Position numbers and translations under genes: made by a program | Assembly (NCBI RefSeq): GCF_016908975.1 | Contig: NZ_JAFBEX010000015.1 | Coordinates: 1 to 64,000 of the forward strand | Source of the DNA: Neobacillus cucumis | GTDB lineage: Bacteria > Bacillota > Bacilli > Bacillales > Cytobacillaceae | Reading direction: 5' to 3' | Length of the DNA stretch: 64,000 nucleotides | In this document: positions 15,069-22,895 of the stretch, in pieces | How the letters are laid out: the number at the start of each line of letters is the position of its first letter | How positions within the stretch are numbered: position 1 is the first letter of the stretch | Notes under the pieces: generated by a model | Database searches by the model: none | What the model was told of the DNA's origin: nothing | Seen by the model: the letters and a program-made list of their open reading frames with translations, nothing else

Positions 15069-17460
15069 TTTTTAAAAATTCAGTTATTTGTGCAACTGAA
15101 GGGCTTGGAATTTTTTTATAGTACTTGCTAATGTACTGTTTTGCTTTTAAATACACTTCTTTTTCAATGGCCTTACATTCCTCGTCCGAAAAATTAAATT
15201 TTTGAAACAAAGTTTTAAACGTATCTTCAAGATCCTTTTCGATGCCATCTATCTTAGCTGGAAGCACTAATTTTTCCCTTTTATTCTTTGTCTTCTTTAA
15301 AATCGTTCCATTATGATGAGCGAAAACAATCCATCTAACAAGCTCTGCTTTATGTTCAAAAATCATGTTTTGTTCGGGTGAGTATTTATCACATTTATAG
15401 CATTTCAACGTGTGATGGAAGCATGTTACCTGTGCTTGGGCATTACAATTATGGGTTCGCATTGGGAATCCTTGTGGGATTTCTCCTTCTGGCTGTTGAA
15501 ATAGATCGGAAAGTAATTCAATTTCTTTTAGCTCAGTTGAAAGTTTTTCAATAAAAGACTTTGCGGTTTCAACATCTTCTGCGACATCAACCACTAAGGA
15601 AGCCATCCCCAAAAAGGTATCCTCAGTGAGTGTTTTTACCTCCTCTTCTTCGGTGTTATTTGGAATGTCCTCAATAATAGCTTTAATCCCATATACACCT
15701 TCCTTAGCGATTCCTTCTAAGCTGTTAAGAATATCATGACCCGCTGTAAGAGTATAAGTGAATTGAGAATCCAAATTATCATGACCAAGTTTTTCGGCTA
15801 TTTCTTCTTGAGAATAACCTTTCATCCGTAGATAAGTCGCACACATTCTTCTCAAATCATGAGCCGTGAAATATCTACCACCTGGAGGATTTTCGCCCCA
15901 TATTTTTATTTGTAAACGCCTTAGATATTCCGTTATCGATTCTCCACGGAATGGAATATGGTTATCCGCAGCAGCTAGTAATCTTTTAACCTTTAAATCA
16001 TCTCCACCTAAATAAAATTCAGAGTTAATTTCTATAGGGTCTCTAGGGGCTACGTGAAGCAATTGCTCTACCCATTTGTACGCCTCTTTAGAAATTTTTA
16101 CAGTGTGCTCTTTTCCTGTTTTTGTTTTGTGAAAATGTAAAAAGTATTCACCGTATTTGTTACTCTTTAAAGCATTTTGCTTCAAAAGGGAAACTTCATG
16201 TGCTCTTTTTGCAGTTTCTAAGGCGAGTAGTGCTGCTCTTCTTTGCCTAAACTCCATGAGTTTATTATCCTCATGGTATGGGGACTGGTCATCAAGCAGC
16301 GTTTCGATTAATCTTACAGCTTGTTTGAAATCGATGTATTTCCCATACCTTTTATCACTTGTCCCTAATCTACCAGTTGGCATAACGTGTTTTTTGTTTA
16401 CTTTTAAACTATTTTCAGCTGCATAAAAATCAAACCAACTGTTTATTGCCATAACATAAGATGAGAAAGAAGTTTTTTGATAGTCATCCTTTACATCAAC
16501 AAAAGCATCCATTATTCTACCTTGCAGAACATCTTGAATCGTTAGTACCTCGTTCGGATAAAAATATTCCTCACACAGTATACGTAAATGCATACTGCGT
16601 CCATACCAAGTAGAACTTGAGAGCTTTTTATGCTCGATCGTCTCGGACTTACCATTTTCGTTATTGTATGTCTGAAGTTGTCCTTCGTTAACCCGATCTT
16701 TCATTTGCCCGAAAACATAATCTTTTATAGCTAGAGCAAGCTCTGACTTTAAGCCAGGAGAATCGTTCGACCAATTTTCCATTTCTAATTCAAATACGTT
16801 TTTAACTTCGTTTGAGGTAAAGAAAATGGGATTATTAACAGGAGATTTTTCTTCCTTCGATAGAAGGTAACTTAGTAACGTAATAGTTTTTAGTCTTCTA
16901 GCAGGACTTGTGATATTTTTACTTATGCTAACCACTTGATTGAGAACCTCTTCAGTTATAGGCTCATGACCTATCCCATCAATTAATCCGTAACCAGACA
17001 TCCATAATCTTTCAACTAGGTCTTCAACCGCCATTTTATCCTCATTTACTATTTTTTCATCATTTTCATTTTCAGGATGCAATTTTAGATAATGTTTATC
17101 AAACATATCCGAAAACATTATAAAAATATTCAGATTCTCTAATTGAACTTCTCTTCGATTTCTCATGTTGATTGTGTATTCCAAAGGTAGGCGAAACCTT
17201 TGAAAGTAAGCTAATCTTGTTAAATAAGTTCTTAGGACTCTTTCCCTATTTGTTGGCTTCCTATCAAGTAAGCTTACAATATCAAATTTGTTTAACTGTC
17301 TAAAAGGGATATTAAACATTAACCGATCATGCTTTTTTGCTGTATAAATTGTAGTCCACTCTTCCACAGTAAAATGTTCCTGTACATACATTTTTATAGG
17401 CATTCCGTCTACAGTTACAATTTCCCCTTCATTCTTATGCAGTAACGCTAGCGTTTCCAT
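15049..17460 (-). CDS. Large tyrosine site-specific recombinase
   Basis: 803 residues. The catalytic set is visible in the second half: Arg in ETAKRAHEVSLL, HDLRR, LGHDNLDSQFTYTL with the nucleophilic Tyr. C-terminal to this lies a Cys/His cluster (THNCNAQAQVTCFHH, then CYKC) suggesting a zinc ribbon, and a tail to residue 803. ATG has GGGAGG upstream inside the 3' end of the preceding gene, and the two overlap by 26 bp, so translation is coupled. TnpB of Tn554 also has a cysteine-rich tail, so the enzyme is best described as TnpB-type. It is the third gene of the SOS-boxed operon. Confidence 0.85.
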   Translation of the reverse strand: METLALLHKNEGEIVTVDGMPIKMYVQEHFTVEEWTTIYTAKKHDRLMFNIPFRQLNKFDIVSLLDRKPTNRERVLRTYLTRLAYFQRFRLPLEYTINMRNRREVQLENLNIFIMFSDMFDKHYLKLHPENENDEKIVNEDKMAVEDLVERLWMSGYGLIDGIGHEPITEEVLNQVVSISKNITSPARRLKTITLLSYLLSKEEKSPVNNPIFFTSNEVKNVFELEMENWSNDSPGLKSELALAIKDYVFGQMKDRVNEGQLQTYNNENGKSETIEHKKLSSSTWYGRSMHLRILCEEYFYPNEVLTIQDVLQGRIMDAFVDVKDDYQKTSFSSYVMAINSWFDFYAAENSLKVNKKHVMPTGRLGTSDKRYGKYIDFKQAVRLIETLLDDQSPYHEDNKLMEFRQRRAALLALETAKRAHEVSLLKQNALKSNKYGEYFLHFHKTKTGKEHTVKISKEAYKWVEQLLHVAPRDPIEINSEFYLGGDDLKVKRLLAAADNHIPFRGESITEYLRRLQIKIWGENPPGGRYFTAHDLRRMCATYLRMKGYSQEEIAEKLGHDNLDSQFTYTLTAGHDILNSLEGIAKEGVYGIKAIIEDIPNNTEEEEVKTLTEDTFLGMASLVVDVAEDVETAKSFIEKLSTELKEIELLSDLFQQPEGEIPQGFPMRTHNCNAQAQVTCFHHTLKCYKCDKYSPEQNMIFEHKAELVRWIVFAHHNGTILKKTKNKREKLVLPAKIDGIEKDLEDTFKTLFQKFNFSDEECKAIEKEVYLKAKQYISKYYKKIPSPSVAQITEFLKSGVISG

Positions 17461-19540
17461 CTTTTAACGCCTCCCTTATATCCTTATCGGAGAGTTTCAG
17501 TTGGACCATTTCCCATACCTTTTCTGGTTCCACTCCTAAGTCTGTGAGCCTTCTCTGAACAAGAGCTAGTTTTTTTATTGAATCCGCAGCTATTGGATTA
17601 TCATCTGTATAATCTTTACTGTTCTGCACCAGATCTCGGTGTCTTAGAAAAAGTTTAGCTAACAAAGTAATAGCTTCCTCGATTTCTTCTCTTCTTAGGA
17701 TGAAGTGATGACAACCCCAACATCGATAATAGCTTTCACAGCTCTCCTCAGTCATGCACCAGCCCATATCTCTTTTTCGTCCATACTGTTTTAAGAATGT
17801 CGAAAATTCCATTTCGGATGTTAAGGCATCAAACAACCTACTATCCTCAATCGATGGGTCGGACCACATTTCAATGATTCGCAAATAGAATTTCCCCGAT
17901 AATTCCTTTTTTTCATAACCATCAATGATGGAAGAAACAAGAGTATTACGTGAGATTTTACTTTTAAGATAAGCCTCAGTTATTTTTTGTTCATGATGTC
18001 CCAAAACAAATTGGGTGGCTTTAATGTTTCTGGTTTTAACTTGTACGAACGTGGCGAGATAATGGCGAAAACCATGAGCACCAATATTAAATGATTTTCC
18101 TTCATTTTGAATCTTATAATCTTTAATTTCCTTTATTTTCGGTAGAATTTCTTCATGTAAAAATCTCCTAATAGGAGTGCCTGAAATGAGTCCATTAACC
18201 TCATCTTCTTGAAAAAGATGAATATAGGTTAGTTTGTTTCCTGGGTTTGTTATTGGTCTAAAACCTTTTTCAATGCACCTTTTCTTAAGCCGTTTTACTA
18301 CTTCTATTCCGATTGGATCTAAGATAGGGTAATGGCCATGGATATTACCTGCTTTATCCCTATACTCCGAGGTTAGGCCCATGAAATTATCATTATTTAT
18401 CATTGGCTTTAAGCAATCCACTGATAGATTATGGATAAAGTCAAATCGTACAGGGCATGAACCAGCAATTAACCAAAAGTCCCTACATAGGGATTCTTTT
18501 TCGCTTCTTGGCACAAAGTTATAACATTCTTCGATAATTCTTTCCGCCAATCCCTCGATTGGAAATGCGAGACCGTCACTATTTGCAGACTCCTTTTCTG
18601 AGGCACGATTTAGTTTTTTTGCTAGTTTGTCTGGAAAATCAAGAACAGTAGGAAATTCAGGAAACACATTTAATCCCCATTCAATAAAAAGACTTAATTC
18701 CCTAATGGCGTGATAAATAGTCGAAGATTTTTTGTATTTAGTCACTAAATAGTTGTAATACTTCCAAAAATCTGTTCTATCAAAACTAGAGAACTGAATC
18801 ATTTGTTTATCGCTCATTTCTTCTAAAAAAGGAAGGAATACAGATAAAGACCAATTCTTTCTTGTCATAGTGCCTTTTTTAAAGTCTGCAGCTTTAAGAT
18901 ATTTTTGATAATCTCGAATTGGTTTCTCAAATTTGGGGAATTTAGCCGCTAGCTTATCCACAAAGTTTTGTTTGTACCTGGAGGTTATTGTTTTTTTGTT
19001 TGTATAACCAAAAGCAAACCTGATCTTTTGTATACTGTTTTTTGTAACATGCTTTTGTGTGAACGCCCAATCAATATCGCTATTTTTCAAGTCCTTATCA
19101 GTAAGTTCTTTAAAACTCTTATTCAACGTTATACAAATTTTTGCCATTGCTCCGACATAACCCTTACCAGAAAAAATCTCTTTTGCCTTTCGGAATTCAT
19201 CATCGGTAATAAATTGATAATGCTTAGCGTAATCGATACATAACTTAGAAAAATTTGCATCAAATTTATACGCATGACCGTAGTAATCTAAGATCTTTTT
19301 TCTAAACTTAACATTTTTCATCAAACCCCTTTCAATTGCCCATGGCAAAATATAAGCAAAATCCTTTAATTGACTACTTTCGATTATTTTCTTTTTTTCT
19401 AAAGGCGTTTTAAGCCAGCTTTCCCCAGTCGGATACTCCTTTTTTAATTTTTCAATTAATCTTTTTAGTTGTAATTCAATCATTTTTTCCCTGCCTTCTG
19501 CTTTAGGGAATTCCTTTTCTTCAAGCCAATCGGTATTCAA
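17435..19540 (-). CDS. Large tyrosine site-specific recombinase (TnpB-like)
   Basis: About 701 residues. Catalytic residues: Arg in CPVRFDFIHNL, HGFRH, LGHHEQKITEAY with the Tyr. The tail holds a zinc-like cluster CMTEESCESYYRCWGCHHF. The N-terminal 300 residues form a helical arm-binding and core-binding region. I chose TTG at 19540, 9 bases after AAAGGAG, which lies 5 bases before the preceding stop; an earlier TTG at 19576 would give a longer version. It overlaps the next recombinase by 26 bp. Two related enzymes of this length side by side fit a heteromeric complex rather than a single integrase; that is inference. Confidence 0.87.
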   Translation of the reverse strand: MNTDWLEEKEFPKAEGREKMIELQLKRLIEKLKKEYPTGESWLKTPLEKKKIIESSQLKDFAYILPWAIERGLMKNVKFRKKILDYYGHAYKFDANFSKLCIDYAKHYQFITDDEFRKAKEIFSGKGYVGAMAKICITLNKSFKELTDKDLKNSDIDWAFTQKHVTKNSIQKIRFAFGYTNKKTITSRYKQNFVDKLAAKFPKFEKPIRDYQKYLKAADFKKGTMTRKNWSLSVFLPFLEEMSDKQMIQFSSFDRTDFWKYYNYLVTKYKKSSTIYHAIRELSLFIEWGLNVFPEFPTVLDFPDKLAKKLNRASEKESANSDGLAFPIEGLAERIIEECYNFVPRSEKESLCRDFWLIAGSCPVRFDFIHNLSVDCLKPMINNDNFMGLTSEYRDKAGNIHGHYPILDPIGIEVVKRLKKRCIEKGFRPITNPGNKLTYIHLFQEDEVNGLISGTPIRRFLHEEILPKIKEIKDYKIQNEGKSFNIGAHGFRHYLATFVQVKTRNIKATQFVLGHHEQKITEAYLKSKISRNTLVSSIIDGYEKKELSGKFYLRIIEMWSDPSIEDSRLFDALTSEMEFSTFLKQYGRKRDMGWCMTEESCESYYRCWGCHHFILRREEIEEAITLLAKLFLRHRDLVQNSKDYTDDNPIAADSIKKLALVQRRLTDLGVEPEKVWEMVQLKLSDKDIREALKDGNASVTA

Positions 19541-19544
19541 AGCA

Positions 19545-21038
19545 TTACACTCCTTTGTCGTTCCTAAAAGTGTCAATCATATCTTTTGCTGTGCTGTCTG
19601 TAGAATTATCATCTTTATCTGGTAGGTAATGGAGATAAATCTGTTTAGTTACTTTTTCATCTTTATGGCCCAGTAGCTTTGAAACGTCATAAATTGGTAT
19701 ACGCATAATTCGAATCAAATGAGTCGCAAAAAAATGGCGAAATGCATGCGGTGAAAACTTTTTATAATATTCTTCTGTCTCGGTTCCGTCAATAATGCTA
19801 CGATATTTAGAAAAAATCGTACCTCCTGTCAAAGGTTGGCCTTTTGAATTATTGGAATTAGAATAAAACAAGAATTCGTGATCTAATCCCATTTCATCCA
19901 TTACAATTTGCCTTTCTATGAGATGTTCAAGCAGTAAATTTGTTAGGTCATCTTGTGGAAATAGAAGTGGGATGGTCCGATTTATATTCGATTTAAATTG
20001 AGATTGGAAATTGGTTACTTCCCTAATCTCCACATGACAAATCCAAACATTATTGTTTTGGTCGAATGAAATATCACCAAGGTCCGCACTCAATAACCAT
20101 TCTTTTGCCTCGTTGAAATCTAGGCTGTATAATTCTTTAGGAATGCTTTTAGAAGGAATCATAAGGTTTCGTGCTTCTCCTCTTCTTATTCCAAATGACT
20201 TCAAAATGTAAAATAATAGTTTAGTTTGATTATCTTTCGAAGGTATGAGCGAAAGAAAAGTCTTTACGTCTTGTTCGATCATCACATCTCTAGATAAAGG
20301 CTTTATGAAATTTGATGAACTTTTTGGTTTGCTAAAACTTGCTTTTGTCATAATGGCATGTACATCAAATATTATGTTAGAAATTTTTCTTTGGGTAACG
20401 CCAGATATTTTGTTCGTCTTATATACCACCTTAATTGGTATAGGTGCTAAGTCGATGTTTTTGTATTCATGGGTTTCATCTTGTAAAAACTTTAAATAGT
20501 CACACGCAGTTTCAATATGTGACCTAATGGTGTCAAAAGGATAATCCTCAAAGCGTTCTTGAACCATTACGCCTTCCTTGTTGAGACGAATAGAAGATAA
20601 TTTTCCAAAAGCTTCTGCTTTTTTATGAATAGGTATCTTTTTAAGAAGTGACCATTCAATTGCTCTATTCGGAGGGAATCTAACTATTTTTAATAAGCGT
20701 AAATAGCATACGTACCCTACTAAAACGATAGACAGATCAACTTTGAGTAAGTCAATCTCCCAGAACTTTAAATAATCTAGGAACTTGCGTATTTCGTGGG
20801 AGTGACTACTGAGAGTGTTAATAGGGATGTCATCATATTTAGGTTTTAATAAAAAGCAAGTACTATAATAATGCAGCTCCTGAGACGGAGTGTATATGTG
20901 TATAAAGTTATTTGCACTGTTGAAATCGACATAATGTAATCCGTTTATCTCAGTGGTGGAATAAATTTTTGAAAATTCTCGTAATTGTTCTTCTTTATCA
21001 ATATTGTTTAAAATAGTTCTCAATTTTACGTAATTCAT
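19545..21038 (-). CDS. Tyrosine site-specific recombinase (TnpA-like)
   Basis: About 497 residues. Catalytic residues: Arg in SFGIRRGEARNL, HAFRH and LGHKDEKVTKQIY, with the Tyr in the last motif. The N-terminal half is a SAM-like DNA-binding region. The ATG at 21038 has GGTGAGG seven bases upstream; the longer reading frame to 21065 lacks such a site. It is the first gene of a five-gene block and its promoter at 21116-21144 carries two LexA boxes. Tn554-type TnpA is about 360 residues, so this one is longer. Confidence 0.88.
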   Translation of the reverse strand: MNYVKLRTILNNIDKEEQLREFSKIYSTTEINGLHYVDFNSANNFIHIYTPSQELHYYSTCFLLKPKYDDIPINTLSSHSHEIRKFLDYLKFWEIDLLKVDLSIVLVGYVCYLRLLKIVRFPPNRAIEWSLLKKIPIHKKAEAFGKLSSIRLNKEGVMVQERFEDYPFDTIRSHIETACDYLKFLQDETHEYKNIDLAPIPIKVVYKTNKISGVTQRKISNIIFDVHAIMTKASFSKPKSSSNFIKPLSRDVMIEQDVKTFLSLIPSKDNQTKLLFYILKSFGIRRGEARNLMIPSKSIPKELYSLDFNEAKEWLLSADLGDISFDQNNNVWICHVEIREVTNFQSQFKSNINRTIPLLFPQDDLTNLLLEHLIERQIVMDEMGLDHEFLFYSNSNNSKGQPLTGGTIFSKYRSIIDGTETEEYYKKFSPHAFRHFFATHLIRIMRIPIYDVSKLLGHKDEKVTKQIYLHYLPDKDDNSTDSTAKDMIDTFRNDKGV

Positions 21039-21086
21039 GGCCTCACCGCCTGTTGAAAAACTCAAATCTTATCCCCTAAAAACAAA

Positions 21087-21144
21087 GAACAAACGTTCTT
21101 GTAATTTACACTTTTATTATAACTAGAACAAACGTTTGGTTCAA
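21087..21144 (-). promoter_or_regulatory. SOS-controlled recombinase promoter with two LexA boxes
   Basis: -35 TTGAAC (21139-21144) and -10 TATAAT (21116-21121) are separated by 17 bp, a near-ideal sigma-A promoter read on the minus strand. LexA box 2 (GAACAAACGTTT, 21126-21137) lies between the two hexamers. LexA box 1 (GAACAAACGTTC, 21087-21098) lies just downstream of the likely start. Both fit GAAC-N4-GTTY of the Bacillus SOS box. Repression by LexA and release after DNA damage would follow. Confidence 0.8.
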
Positions 21145-21312
21145 GCAAGAATTTCCATTTAATGCAATTTCATTACCTTCGTAATCCACTATGCTCAACA
21201 TCAATAAGAGTATAGTTCATTTTATAAAAACTAAAGGTTTTGGTTTAATATCTCCTCCCTTGCATATACCAACTATTTATAAACTCATTTTAATACGTGA
21301 ATAAAATAAAAA

Positions 21313-21334
21313 AACGGTCGCCTGGACGACCGTT
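21313..21334. terminator. Bidirectional terminator
   Basis: AACGGTCG/CGACCGTT stem with flanking A- and T-runs, directly after the stop of the 21337 gene and before the recombinase promoter. Confidence 0.85.
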
Positions 21335-21336
21335 TT

Positions 21337-22383
21337 TTAGATTTTTTTCGAATTTATTTTAATTTTTTCAATATCATCTTTATTGATTTCTACACTTTTA
21401 TTATCCTTAAATATTTCACAGCAAGGAATGTCCATATCTCGAACCATCACAAATAAGTCTTCGAGCCAAAAAGGAGTTTGAAGATTAACATATCGTCTTG
21501 GTTGACGCTCGTCCAGCCATCCCCAGCTTGCCATGAATTCTTTTCTGAAATGTGCTTTCTTTGATTTAAATCTGTCTCTAATAATGTCATTTACATTTTC
21601 GTTTAAAAGGTTCCTGTATGATTGAAGGAGCTTTTCGCTTCGACCTTTTTGTTCTTTAGGTAAGAAATCTTTCAATTTGATACTTTGTTCTTCATAATCG
21701 TAAATATCTTTGACAAGTTTTGCTACAGATGTGTAATAGAACATGATTCTCTTATTTATCTCTGTTAATGGCTTATTATTAATTTCCCTTATTAACGAAT
21801 CTACAATAATGTCTGCAACTTTTTGTTCATAATGAATCATATAAAAGCGAGCAGCGAAAGCAATTGCTTTCTGTATATCGTCTTGCATTGCTGTAGAACA
21901 ATAATTGTAACCAGATACAAAATCATCACAAACTCGATTGTACAGTTCGTCAAAGTCTTCTGAACTAAACGAACTAAGTTCTACAGGAATTTTGATTTCG
22001 ATGCTGGTCGATGTATCTTGTTCAGCTAGAACTTTAGTTTGATTTGCAATATATATGTAATCACTAAGTATTCGTTGAACCCTTTTCTGAGCCAATTTTT
22101 CTTCTTTAATATTATCCATTTTTTCTTTTATGCGATTTACAACTTCAATACTAATATATGGATTTTCAGCATGTGCTCTTGTAATGAAAGAAAATGCTGC
22201 CTCCTTTAATCCATCATACTTAAATTGTAAAAGAAAACTGTCCTCAGACTCAGAAGATACACCTTTTTTAAAATTATAAAGATGATGAAATAAAATAAGC
22301 TTTTTATCCATAGTGTAGCTATGAAATAATGATAACAATTCTTCCCAATCCATTTCTCCCCAATCAAAATCTTCCCAATCCAT
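21337..22383 (-). CDS. Hypothetical protein upstream of the recombinases
   Basis: About 348 residues, helical and highly charged, with WEDFDWGEMDWEELLSLF at the N-terminus, no signal peptide and no membrane segment. A Leu/Lys/Glu-rich middle and RRYVNLQTPFWLEDLF near the C-terminus are the only distinctive parts. I chose ATG 22383 because AGAGGTG precedes it; an earlier ATG at 22419 is possible. I do not recognise the family. It is transcribed in the same direction as the recombinases and separated from them by a terminator and the SOS promoter, so it is probably cargo of the same element. Confidence 0.65.
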   Translation of the reverse strand: MDWEDFDWGEMDWEELLSLFHSYTMDKKLILFHHLYNFKKGVSSESEDSFLLQFKYDGLKEAAFSFITRAHAENPYISIEVVNRIKEKMDNIKEEKLAQKRVQRILSDYIYIANQTKVLAEQDTSTSIEIKIPVELSSFSSEDFDELYNRVCDDFVSGYNYCSTAMQDDIQKAIAFAARFYMIHYEQKVADIIVDSLIREINNKPLTEINKRIMFYYTSVAKLVKDIYDYEEQSIKLKDFLPKEQKGRSEKLLQSYRNLLNENVNDIIRDRFKSKKAHFRKEFMASWGWLDERQPRRYVNLQTPFWLEDLFVMVRDMDIPCCEIFKDNKSVEINKDDIEKIKINSKKI

Positions 22384-22451
22384 AATACGAACACCTCTAA
22401 TTCTAATTCTAGTTGTCATAATAAAGATAAAGGAAAATTATTCATTTAGTA

Positions 22452-22628
22452 ATGGTAATTATATCTAATGGAGGTAATGTATCAATTTCTCAAATAATGA
22501 TTGTTTCTTTTCATGATGATTATTGTTTTACCCAAAGAGAGAGGGTTACTGATGTTAAAGATAAGGTCCTCGAAATTCTTTCTGCGGAGTGCTGTCCTCG
22601 CACCGAGGCTATGTCCTCCAACTACTAA
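22452..22628 (+). CDS. Small doubtful ORF or gene relic
   Basis: A 58-codon frame with protein-like character (FHDDYCFTQRERVTDVKDKV and AECCPRTEA), but no ribosome site near the ATG. It could be a fragment of a gene whose other parts are lost. It lies in the gap between the 21337 gene and the corA relic. Confidence 0.25.
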   Translation: MVIISNGGNVSISQIMIVSFHDDYCFTQRERVTDVKDKVLEILSAECCPRTEAMSSNY

Positions 22629-22705
22629 TTATCATTCTTCAATCTCATATAGAATAATTATTGAAGGATTCTCCCAAAAAACATAGAAGTGTAGGGGGCT
22701 AATAA

Positions 22706-22855
22706 GATTTAGTCAATCAACTATTCATATATGGGATGAATTTTAAACACATGCCCGAATTATCATGGGAATATGGATATGGCTATGCTCTAATATTGAT
22801 GGGAATCATCGGATTATCAATGTTTCTCTTGTTTAAGAAAAAGGGCTGGTTTTAA
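22706..22855 (+). pseudogene. corA magnesium transporter 3' remnant
   Basis: About 49 codons that read as the last part of CorA: the signature IYGMNFKHMPEL, with the GMN selectivity motif, then the final TM helix (YALILMGIIGLSMFLLF) and a C-terminal KKKGWF. The frame is closed upstream by a stop at 22703, and no 5' part of corA is visible in the window. It is followed by a terminator. The remnant marks where sequence was lost or an element inserted; the gene is out of place between the recombinase island and the LtaS operon. Confidence 0.85.
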
Positions 22856-22865
22856 TAAACAAACA

Positions 22866-22895
22866 TAAAAATCCCGGTATTACTACCGGGATTTT
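22866..22895. terminator. Bidirectional terminator
   Basis: AAAAATCCCGGT and ACCGGGATTTTT arms around ATTACT. It serves the corA remnant and the converging ltaS gene. Confidence 0.85.

Noticed and set aside
22501..22686. 61-codon plus-strand frame
   Set aside because: It has an overlapping, less protein-like composition than the 58-codon frame at 22452 and no ribosome site.
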